Shown piece by piece: positions 34,524 to 46,000 of a stretch of 64,000 nucleotides of DNA (its first letter is position 1; each line of letters opens with the position of its first letter). The stretch comes from Vigna angularis (lineage: Eukaryota; Streptophyta; Magnoliopsida; Fabales; Fabaceae): NCBI RefSeq assembly GCF_016808095.1, contig NC_068980.1, forward strand, positions 16,061,388 to 16,125,387, written 5' to 3'. Made by a program: the position numbers and the translations under genes. The notes beneath the pieces were generated by a model. The model was not told the DNA's origin. It did not search any database and saw only the letters and a program-made list of their open reading frames with translations.

Positions 34524-37007
34524 ATGTTGATCAGCAACGAAGTAGAGGATTTGTTTGATGATAACTTTGAAGGATCTAACGAAGAAAGACAGATTTTTTC
34601 AGAGGTCTTTTCTGGTAATGACATGTTTCAGTCCGGTCAGAAATGTGTTAATCCTGGAGTTATCAGCTTTGAACATGAATCTGCTAAAAACACATTTAAA
34701 TCATTCTGCTCTAGTAACGAAAACTCAGTTGCATTGCATCCCTCGTCTTCTAGACTTACACACCCTGAAGAGGGGAACTTTATGGTAATTGAGCATTCTA
34801 AAGAGGCTGCTCCTGGATGTTTGCCAGAGAGTTTCATTTGTGAAGAACAGAATGACGAGGATGTGAATGTCAAACGAATGAAATTTTCTCTGCATGAACT
34901 TGCTTCTAGTAGATCCGATTCAGAAAAAAAATTGAGTTTATCACGACTCTCAAAAGTAGCAGTTTCTAACCTGTCTAGTGCTGGTACAGGCTGTGATAGG
35001 GAACCAATTACATTCCGGTTGGTTGAATCATCCAAACATGGTGTGATATCTAGTTGTTATCTATTGAACCGTAACAATTTAAATAAACAGGCTGTTAAAG
35101 ATGAGGTAGATGTTACAAACTTTAACACAGCAACAGCAGACGGACATATTGCAAAAGAAGTGTCTGTAAGTAAAGCAGCTGCTTCTCCTGTTTCCCAGGA
35201 GAGCTTTGCGAGCAGGCTTGTAGTTACTAGTCCATCAATCACTGTTGTGAAGAAGTCTGGGTCTCCTTTAAATCCTGAAGAAATGCCAGAATTGACTAAT
35301 GTGGACATCTCAAATTCACCCTCAACGCTACAGGAAGAGGACCCTCGTACTATGCTGCAGTTTCAGATTGTTCAGTTGCTTACTATGGCAGGGTGGACTA
35401 TTGAGAAGCGTCAACGGCCGAGCAGGCGTTATCCAGAGTCAGTTTATAGGACTCCCAAGGGAAAGCCTATTCGGGAATTTACAAAGGCTTGGAGAATATG
35501 TGGTGAGCTATTGTCTGTTGAAAAAAGCAATTTAATGTGCAGAGATTATAAGGAGTGGATTGATATTAGTCAATTCTGGTCTGATCTATCCAGTGCACTG
35601 ATAAATGTTGATAAAACAAAGATGCAGTCAGAAGACCCTGCTGCAATGTTGGCTTATCGATGGTGGCTTTTGGATCCTTTTGTAGTGGTTATATTTGTTG
35701 ATAGAAAGATTGGTGCCCTGAAAAAGGGGGAGGTAGTGAAAGCAACTTGGAGTTTAGTTTCTAGTAAGTATAAGGTGTCATGTGCTCCCATTGATTCAAG
35801 CTCTGGAAATTTGAATCAGGTACCTGGAGGGTCTAATGTAAATTCTGTTCGTCAAGCCAAAATTAGAAATTCTAGAAGTCTTCATAAGCAGAGTTCAGAA
35901 AACTATCAGGAAACAGATAATATTATTGATGGACATGAGCCAATGGACATGTCAGAAGAAAATAACACATCCAGTGTGAGCTATGGCCTGGTTCATTCTC
36001 ATGACTCAAGGGCTATACAACAGTCTGAATGTAGTGAGGAAGAGGGTGGGAAAATTTTAGTAGATCCTGCATCTGGGAAAGATAGCACATATTCTGTTTT
36101 TAATCTTACTTTGAGAAAGAAAATGAGAAGGAAGTGCAAAAGGGTATCTGAAATTAGAATGAGTATGTCCTACCATGGTGACATGCTGGGCTCAACTGTC
36201 ACTAACCAGGTGCAGTCACTAGATGGTGAATCATGTGGTTTGGAAGAGGTCAAGAATTATCTAATTGACAATTCTGGAAGGAAAAGAAGCTGCAGAAAGT
36301 TATCATCTGCCAGTGCAATTCAGAGAAATATCAGGAAAACAAACTGCTCCGTAACTGGAACGGATAGGTCTAACAGATGCCAAATTAAAGATGATGATTT
36401 ATTGGTGTCTGCAATATTCAGGAATAAGGACTTCGGGCCAAAGGCAATCCGGGGAAATTCTAGAGCTAAATCCTGCAAATCAAGGGGCCAGAGAAAACTT
36501 AAAAGCCAAAAGGGTCGTTGCAGGTTGCTGCCAAGGAACCCCTGTAATGGAGGGAAATACAATAAGGACTGTAATAGGTTTTATTTGGGTTCAAGGACAA
36601 TATTGTCCTGGTTGATGGATAATGGGGTCATATCTTTAAATGATGTGATTCAATACCGAAATGCTAAGGATAATGTTGTCATTAAGGATGGTAGGATCAC
36701 CAAAGATGGTATTATATGTATATGTTGTGGTAAGGTGCTTACATTATCTGAGTTCAAGTTGCATGCTGGGTTTACATTGAATCGCCCCTGCATGAATATT
36801 TTTATGGAGTCTGGCGAGCCCTTTACATTGTGCCTCCTTCAAGCTTGGTCAGCTGAATACAAAGCCAGGAAAAGTCTGAATCAAGCTGTGCAGGCTGAAG
36901 ATAATGACAAAAATGATGATTCATGCGGGTTATGTGGTGAAGGGGGTGAGCTGATATGTTGTGATAATTGTCCATCTACTTTCCACGCAGCTTGTTTGTC
37001 CACTCAG
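34524..37007 (+). CDS. IDM1-like exon 1: N-terminal regulatory region, TDBD and first half of PHD
   Basis: A 2484-bp exon, exactly 828 codons, ending after CLSTQ at donor CAG/GTTTGT; without splicing translation would add only VCLLLV and stop. The Tify/Jas-type part is [20 protein letters not shown] through [17 protein letters not shown]. The PHD begins [20 protein letters not shown], with the Cys/His ligands spaced as in a C4HC3 finger. Confidence 0.9.
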
Positions 37008-40000
37008 GTTTGTCTGCTCTTGGTCTAGGCAAGCTTTTTTCTTTTATTTGTTTTGGAAATCCTAATATAAGTGGTTGATATAACAGGCTCCTATGCCATT
37101 CCTCTGTGTGTATGTTTGTATATGTCTTTGCGTTAGCATAAACATGTTCTGTTCCTCCATCAAACTGTACTTGCAGTATAATCTTTCTGAGCTGTAGTTA
37201 GGAATGTTTATTCTGACTCAGCTGATTACTTGAAAATGTGGCATATGATAATTAGAACTTTTTATAGTGTACAAGTGAGTTCACTTCTGCGAATATGAAT
37301 AAATGATCAAGGGCGTCCACTGTAATTTAATTGCTTTTAGCCAAGAATTAACGAACTTTGTGCTTAGTTTAGCTGTGGTTTGATAAAGAATTTCAGTGAG
37401 TATACACCTGTGCATTAGTGCCATAAAATAGTAGGAGTTATCTTATCTTTTACTGTGTAGGAAACATTTGGTAGTATTTTATTTAATTATAAAATATATT
37501 TAAGCAAATAGGGTGAGATTAAATTGTTAAAAAGATGTGCTTTTGGTTGAGTCATGAGTTAAGATTGTTTTGAAAATTATTAGATTTATGTAAGAGATGA
37601 CATGTTAGGATATAGGGTATTTGGATATAATGGGAAAGGGGATTAGGATAGAAGGCAGAGGAATTGTATAAATAGACTTATTGGATAGTTAGAAGGGAGT
37701 TTTTTAGTACATTGATTGTAGACAGATTATGACCTGTGAAGAGGGTTAAGCCTCTGAATTCTTTATGTACAGACACTCTTACTGGAAATAATATTCAGTT
37801 TTCTCTCTTTCTTGTGTCTTCTTGGTGAGTGAGAGAGTCTTTGATTAGGTTCCCAATTCAGGAACCTATCAATTGGTCCGACCTGCCGGATTACCCTATC
37901 GGTGAGGCGATGTTTCGGGTGCGATGGAGGGAAGAGTGGTGGCGGTAGAGGGACAGTTGGAGGCGGTGGAAATTGCGATAGCAGAAACGAAGGCTGATAC
38001 GGTTTTTCTCAGGCATGAAACAGGGGCCTTAAGACAGAACTACGAAGCAATGTGCCAAGATATCCAAACGATCCTGAAGATGCTAGGAGATTGCAATCGC
38101 GACCCACACGGCCATCGCCAAGAGGGAAGCCAATCATCGATGAATGATAACGATGGCGGACCGGACGGGGAGAGAGGAAGAAGAGGAGAGGGAAATCAAG
38201 CCGGACTGACGAACTGGAGGAAACGGGTGGAGCTACCCGTGTTTGAAGGAGATGAACCGTGGAATTGGATTGGTAGGGCAGAAAAATTTTTCGAGGTGCA
38301 GAAGGTAGAGGAGGATAGCTTTCATTAGCATGGAGGGTTATGCGGGAAGTTGGTTTCGATTTTGGAGGGAGAAAACCAAGAACCATTCTTGGGAGGGGTT
38401 GAAGAAAGCTTTGGGGATTAGGTTCGGAGGAGGAATACAGGGAATGGTATATGAGAGGCTATCGACCATCAAGCAGGCGGGGGCGGTTGAGGACTATGTC
38501 AGAGAGTTCGAAGTCTTGGTGGGACAGACGACCCAGATTCTAGAGGAGCAGATTTTGGGTTACTTCATGGCGGGACTCCGGGAGGAGGTGGGCGACCATG
38601 TCAGGCTGCACGACCCCCAAGACCTGATGACGGCCATGAGCGCAGGATGTGGAGAAATTATGCATGGTCGTGACGATGAGAGGAGGATCGGCGTCCAAAA
38701 GTCAGAGTTAGTGGGGACGAACGACGGGGGTAGTTGCGCGAGTGGAAACCCAACGCGACATGCAGAATCGGGGAGGGGCCGCCGAAAGTGTTGGGTCCGT
38801 AAGGAGAGGGGCAACCCAAGGAGGTGGCATCGCAAGAACCACCGGCGATGGAATAGAAAGGAATACTCGCAACCTACCGTAGGCGAGAGGAGGGAAGATG
38901 CTTCCGGTGCGGCAGGTCTTTCAGCTCCGGCCATCGATGCCCAGAGAGGGGATTAAGAATGTTGATACTGGCTGAAGAAGAGGAAAAAGAGAGCGAGGCT
39001 GAACCATAACCCAAGCCTCCTGACTTGAATTGGAGAACATAGCCACTGGGTTCCCTTCATATGGTAACCCAATGAGGAAGAGGAGCCATGAGATCAAGCT
39101 TCCCGATTCCAATCTAGAGGACAAGGTTGTTCTGCAGCGGGGTGTAATGTTAGGATATAGGGTATTTGGATATAATGGGAAAGGGGATTAGGATAGAAGG
39201 CAGAGGAATTGTATAAATAGACTGATTGAATAGTTAGAAGGGAGTTTTTGAGTACATTGATTGTAGACAGGTTATGACTTGTGAAGAGGGTTAAGCCTCT
39301 GAATTCTTTCTGTACAGACACTCTTACTGGAAATAATATTCAGTTTTCTCTCTTTCTTGTGTCTTCTTGGTGAGTGAGAGAGTCTTTGATTAGGTTCCCA
39401 ATTCAGGAACCTATCATGACACTTAAGCAAAAATGTTGACATTACAAAACAAAAACGATGGTAGTTGCATATCAAAATATATTTATTATAAATCAATTGA
39501 AAATAAATGTGTAAATGCTAAAGAAAAATTGAAACAATTTGAAATACGCTATATTGATTGTGTTAAAGTTGTGGACACTCATATAGGCCTTTCTTAACAA
39601 CAACCTAAACTATACTATTCCCTTATTGTCTCTAAATCCATCACTATCAAACAATATGTCTAGGATCCTTTGTAACTCGGAGGAATTTGGAGAAGCATTG
39701 TAGCAATCACGAACAGTAGCTTATTAGGTTGCTCTTGAACCCATACCATCAATAGCGAGAGCTTGGTACAAACATCTCAAGGGATTACAAAATATAAATA
39801 AAAAATTATTCATTAATCATTTCATGAGAATCTCATTTATTTGGTAATTATTTATTATTAAAACATATTAGTATATTCCACCTACATTTAAAATGACTCC
39901 ATTGTAACCAGAGACATGAGAACATACAAAAAGCTAATGTGGCTCAAAGGAAATTTACAGGCTAACATTTCAACTCCACGACTTGTGGTTCAGATTTTAT

Positions 40001-43000
40001 ATATTATATATAGTAGGTAGTTTGATGGTATGGATGGGTTGCTTTGTGTTAGTGTGTTATTAGTGTTTATATTTGTTTATTTATGTTGCTCCTGTATTGT
40101 TTCTTTTCATGTGATGTATCTAACAATAAACAAGGTCCTTTGTATTTTTGTGGATGTGCTTATTGTTGTTGATGTGATTACTATCAAGTACCTTAGAAGA
40201 ATAATACAATCTTTTTTTGCCTATGTACATCAGGAGATCCCAGATGGTGACTGGTATTGTGCAAACTGCACTTGTAGGATATGTGGAAATTTGGTTATTG
40301 ATAAAGACACTTCAGATCTGCAGGATTTGTTACAATGTTCACAGTGTGAACATAAATGTAAGTATGCCGTGTATGATCATGTTGCATTATGACATTACCA
40401 ATGTCATGGTTGTAGACCCTGTAGGGTGTAGATAGAGAACAAGTTATATAATTTGTTCTTGTTTGAATAATTGAAATACTGTAATTTGTTTAATGGATAA
40501 ACAATTTGTTCGTTTGATTATTGTCATGATTGTGTCTGAGTCTCGTTAAATGCCACAATAGTGGGAGCTTCATGATCTCATGCATTTATATATTTATTAC
40601 AATAAGTTAATGATCATGACTGAAGATTTCTTTGATATGAAGTCTATGCATTATTTTCCCTTTGTAATGCTTCAATGATCCGTCTGACTATTGTGATCTT
40701 TGTACTAAATAGATCACGAGACATGCCTGAAAGATAGAGAAACAAGAGAAGGAGCAGCCTCAGACATTTGGTTTTGTGGTCAGAGTTGTCAGGAGGTACT
40801 ATACAACAATTTCTCAAATTTCTAGACTTCCATTTGAAATAGATTTCTTGAAATAGCTAATTGTTTGTTATATTACACGATGGTGTAGTGGCTTGTAATG
40901 TGAGTTGGTCATTTTACTATCTATAATTTGAAGATGTTCAAAGAAACTTTGGTTTATATTCCAAACCGTGTGCCACTTTGGTCTCCTTAATTTTTTTTTG
41001 TTCAATTAAGTCTCATTTTGTGTTGAATAGATTCAATTTAGTTCTTTATGTTAGCGTTCACATGTTAGTGTCACTAAAGTGTTCACATGTTAGTGTCACT
41101 AAAGTGTTCACATGATAGTGTCACTAAAGTGTCAGTGTAGCGTCATGAGGCATAGTCTTGTATTCAATTCAGTTTTTATATTTATTTGTTTACACAATTG
41201 TCCCATTTTTTTAAAAAATCGACCAATGTTGTCCCGATCCAAAATATAGTTGAAAAACCAATAAAAATAAGTAAATTATAAAGCTTGTTCTATTTTATGA
41301 AAAGTTATAATAGAATATTATTTATGTTATAAATATGATATAAGTAGACAAATTAAGTTAAAAGATGTAAAATATATAAATAATTTTGTTTAGATTTCAT
41401 GTGAATATTATCTTTTTTTAGAGGAATTAAATTTATAAATAAGATAACAAATGAAATATATATATATATATATATTAATTTTTCAAATATTAAAAGTTAC
41501 AATAATATTGTTTCTTTAAATTTAAATTAAAAAAATTAATTTAATTTAATATTTAGGTGTAGTGATTTGATATATAAATTCTAAAAAATTATTTTAACAT
41601 GGATATTGGTCTTGTTTTGGTAAGGACAAAATTGTTCGATTTAAAAAAAAAGATTTAATCGAGTTAAAAAATAAATTTAGAAATTGAATTGAATACAAGA
41701 AATTATCGGAAAAAAAATTAAAAATTAGAAAAAAAAATACTATTACTGTCACCTGGCATTAACATATTAATATGTGGCATTAACATATTAATATGTTAAT
41801 GCTCTTTATAAGGAAAGAACTAAATTGAATCAATTTAATACAAAGGGACTTAATTGAAAAAAATAATAAGGGATCAAATTGAATAAAAGCAACAAATTTG
41901 GACAAAAATAATAATTAAGCCTAAAGTTTATATAAGTGGTAGATATAATTCTAAAAGTTGCTTTTTCCGGGCACATAAGTTTAAGATTAATAAATTGGAA
42001 ATTTAGTCTGAGTTGAACAAAAGTTCGAGGTAATTAATAAGGTGATTGTGATGTCCTTCAAATTCTTCTGTCCAAATATAATTTAATGGTTATAATAATT
42101 GAGAGCAGTATAACACAGAAACATCCATGACTCTAGTGTTTGCCAAAAGCAGTACAAATGGGATAGCTTTTTAAACCCATATAGAATGTGGAAGAGTCTA
42201 GCCCTATGAGTAACCACGTAACGTAATGTAGACTTGTTGGCATAGTTGTATCCAATAGAATCACTTAGTATATAAATCGGGGAAGCTTTGGTTCCCTGTG
42301 ACTTTTTTCAAAGCGTTGACATTCTGTTTAGCTTCTTTTCTCTTTCTATCCCTAAGGGGAAGAAATATAAAAGTAGTCTAGCAGTGTGACATACCTAGTA
42401 AATTATCCTGGCCCAGTGGCTCTCCCAGTTCACAGTTTAACTTCATTACAGCAGCCCTCTCTTGCCTTTTCAATTGTGTTTTACAATCTGATACGATAAT
42501 TTAAACAATGAAAACCTTATCTCTCTCGGAGAGGTTGGCTACATGGATCACATGCCACCATTGTTAAACTCCTATTCTCGGTAAAAGATATGTTACTATT
42601 AAAAATCTTTGTTGTAATAAGCTTAAAGCTTAGTAAGCTTTGGATTGACTGCTTGAATGGGAGTGTTGGAAATAGTAAAATTTTGTAAAATAGGAAATAG
42701 CTTGTTTCTGTATCACATGATAAAGTGCTTTAGTTTTCCTGGGAATTAGTGTTTAGGAAGTTGGACTTGATTAGTATAGCCTTGGAAATAGTCTCCACTA
42801 TATCTGTCAAGACTTTAGAGTCTATAGATATGGATGGTGTGCATAAGTTGAGTACTCATTTTACTTAATTAAAAAAATCTCATTTCCTAAAATATTCCGT
42901 TCTCTCTCTCTCTCTCTCCCTCTCCCTCTCCCTCGCTCTCCCCCTCTCCCTCTCTCAAATCCTCATTTAAATTCAACAGCTTAGGATATTCAGTCGAGGA

Positions 43001-46000
43001 AGAAGGAATGTTTTACATTTGAATAATTATGATTTCTCTATGTGGATACTCTAGTTGATGGTAGAATAATAGGGTGGGTTCATTATTCGTATGATTTTTT
43101 TTTGGGTTTTAGTTAACGTGTGTGTTTCTAGCACAATATATTACTGGACAACATGAATTTCTTTTTTCACTGTAGTCTCAGTTAACATTTTTTTGTGGGC
43201 TAGGAACAATATTGTTTTCTCTTCTGCGGGCAATGAATAATCTATTGTTATTGGTATAACAATGTGTTATTGTTAGGAGTTGGATAGTTTATGAGAGAAG
43301 AAAGAAAAGAGAGTAGGCAGTTAGGAAAAGGCGGGAAGTATGGGTATAAAAGAAATAACGCATTATACTATGGGGGCAGAGAAAATGATATAATTTGTAT
43401 AGACCGGTTTCAGGACCTGGTGAGAGGGGTTAGGCCCTCGTCTTACATGTGTTCTCTTTATTCCTTACAGCTAATAATTTCCCCATTATTTGATTCTTTC
43501 TGTTGTGTGAGAGTGCGTATTAGTGAGTGAGGTAGACGGTTAGGAAATTATTCTCGGATTCCTAACAGAGTGGTCCGACTTGCCGGATCCTTGCGGAGAG
43601 AGATTGGAATAATGGAGGGAAGAAACGAAGGACGTCTAAACGTGGTGGAGAACCAGCTCAGAGCGATAGAGATTGCAGTAGACGGACTGAAGGCTGAAAA
43701 CGTAGCGATAAGACAAGACTCGGCGGCCATTCGCCAGGATCTTCAGGAAATCATGCGGATGTTGGGGAATCGCAATGGCGAACACGAAGATGGATCGGAT
43801 GGGAGTCAAGCATCGGTGAACGGTATGCGGAGGACGAGGTGAGAGGGTGAAAACGGAGGGCGTGAGGTGGATCGAACAGAGGGACAGTTCCATTGGAGGA
43901 AGAAGGTGGAGCTTCCCGTATTTGATGGAGTGGATCCTCTGAACTGGATCAACCGGGCGGAGCGTTTCTTCGAGTTACAAGGAGTGACGGAGGAAGAGAG
44001 GGTCAGCATCGCATATGTCAGCATGGAAGGGAGCGCTGGCTATTGGTATCGGTTCTGGCGGGAAAAAGCGAAAAACCGCACACGGGAAGGGCTAAAATGT
44101 GCAATGATCGGAAGATTTGGGGAAAGGAACTGGGGCTCGATTTTTGAAAGGCTCATGACGAACCGTTAGACTGAGACGGTCGAGGAGTACATCAGAGACT
44201 TCGAGATTTTGGTGGGGAAAACAAGCGGGGTGACGGACGAGCAGCTCCTGGGCTATTTCCTCGGGGGTTTACAGGAAGACGTAAGGAATCGAGTGCGATC
44301 GCATGATCCACAAGAACTCATGACGGCGATGCGAATCGTGAGAGATGTGGAGGTTCTACCGGGAGGAGCTAAGACTTGGGGAGGAGGCACGAATCGACCA
44401 TAGGTATCGGGGGGACGAACGCCGGGGACGATTACCCGAGTGGAACCGATGCGCAATCCGGAGGGACAGACGGCCGGCATGGAGAATGTAGGCTCTGGGG
44501 GAAGAGATGGAAACTCAGGAGAGACTGCGGGGAGGGGTGCGAGTGCTACGGGGAACAACACCATGGGCAGAGGGGTGCGAAACCTTCCATATCACGAATA
44601 TCTCAAGAGACGGGAAGAAGGACGTTGTTTCAGATGTGGGGGGCAATTTGGCCCTGGTCACCGTAGTCCGGAAAGCAGCTTGAGGGTGTTGATTTTGGGT
44701 GAGGATGAGGAGGAAGACCCTGGAGAAAACGAGGCAGAGGTGGAACACAAGCGGCTAGAATTATCCTTTCTCTCGGCAGGAGGATTGACCCAGCCGAGAA
44801 CCATGAGAACCATGAAACTTCAAGGGAGTTTGAGGGATAGGGTGGTGTTGATCATGGTTGACAGTGGCGCTAGTCACAACTTTATATCCAAAGCGCTGGT
44901 TGAGGAGTTTCAACTGGAGGTGGATAAAGGCCAGACTCATTCGGTCTGTTTGGGGGACGGACAGAGGAAACAAACCCAAGGTCGTTACAGAGGGGTAGTG
45001 TTACAGATTGGAGGAGTCGAGATTATAGAGCAGTATCATGTCTTCGAATTAGGGGGTGTCGACCTGATTCTGGGAGTGGATTGGCTAGCTAAGTTGGGGG
45101 AGGTAGTGACGAATTGGGACAAGTTGACCATGTCCTTCAAACAAGGAGGAACAGAAATGACAAGGGTATTGGTTGATGATCAAGTTAATTTGATTGAAAA
45201 AGTTGATCATCCGTTTGATGAGAAAGGGCGGTGGAGTCGGTGGAGTGGCCAAAGTTAGTTTTTTAATCTGCCCATTTTGGTTTTTGGCTCAACTCACCTT
45301 TAACTTGTCATTGAAGTATACTACAGTCACATCAAACACAATCTTAAGCAGCGCATCCAGTCTTTTTACCTTCTTGGTCTCCCTAGCATTCTTGGGATTA
45401 TATGCAGTTTATATAACTCTTATTGGCATGAAATTACCGGATAGTGATGGAAAGAGTGGTGAAGCTAGTATAGCTCAGTTTCTGGGATATCTTGGGCTTT
45501 TCAATGTTTTAATTTTTCTTCCAGTTGCCCTCATACTAAATATTACCAAGATGGAAAGTTTTTATTGCTGGCCAATACGTGTTTTGAATAGAAGACAACA
45601 GCAACTCGAAGAGGAGTTAAGAGAGCAAGTGCTGATAGAAGGGAATGAAGGAGGGGTGAATGGAGCAACAAGCAGTTTCCAGAATTCAACCTTGGGGACA
45701 AGGTTGATTTTCAGGATGGGGGTAATGTTAGGAGTTGGATAGTTTATGAGAGAAGAAAGAAAAGAGAGTAGGCAATTAGGAAAAGGCGGGAAGTATGGGT
45801 ATAAAAGAAATAACGCATTATACTGTGGGGGCAGAGAAAATGATATAATTTGTATAGACCCGTTTCAGGACCTGGTGAGAGGGGTTAGGCCCTCGTCTTA
45901 CATGTGTTCTCTTTATTCGTTACAGTGAATAATATACCCATTATTTGATTCTTTCTGTTGTGTGAGAGTGCGTATCAGTGAGTGAGGTAGACGGTTAGGA

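Larger units (their letters stand above)
37603..39416 (+). mobile_element. Gag-only nonautonomous LTR retrotransposon in IDM1-like intron 1
   Basis: Complete 1814-bp element with LTRs at 37603-37871 and 39148-39416 (269 bp each, about 6 differences by eye). It is flanked by perfect 5-bp duplication TGACA (37598-37602 and 39417-39421). The LTRs run TGTTAGGATATAGG to GAACCTATCA. The PBS TTGGTCCGACCTGCCGGAT starts 2 nt after the LTR and is complementary to what I recall as the 3' end of plant tRNA-Tyr. The internal part is gag only, and a short pol remnant (GACAAGGTTGTTCTGCAG) precedes the 3' LTR. It lies in the same direction as the gene. The low LTR divergence implies a fairly recent insertion. 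Confidence 0.9.

Noticed and set aside
37008..37028. Termination of the IDM1-like protein at 37028 (VCLLLV end)
   Set aside because: A good donor (CAG/GTTTGT) cuts the PHD finger in half; the second half, in phase, is at 40234, so the end at 37028 is intron read-through.
38009..38934. Minus-strand ORFs of 125 and 124 codons
   Set aside because: Shadows of the GC-rich plus-strand gag of the intron-1 element.
45194..45742. A standalone functional transporter gene
   Set aside because: It covers only part of the membrane domain, lacks about 50 internal residues and its frame ends inside retrotransposon sequence.
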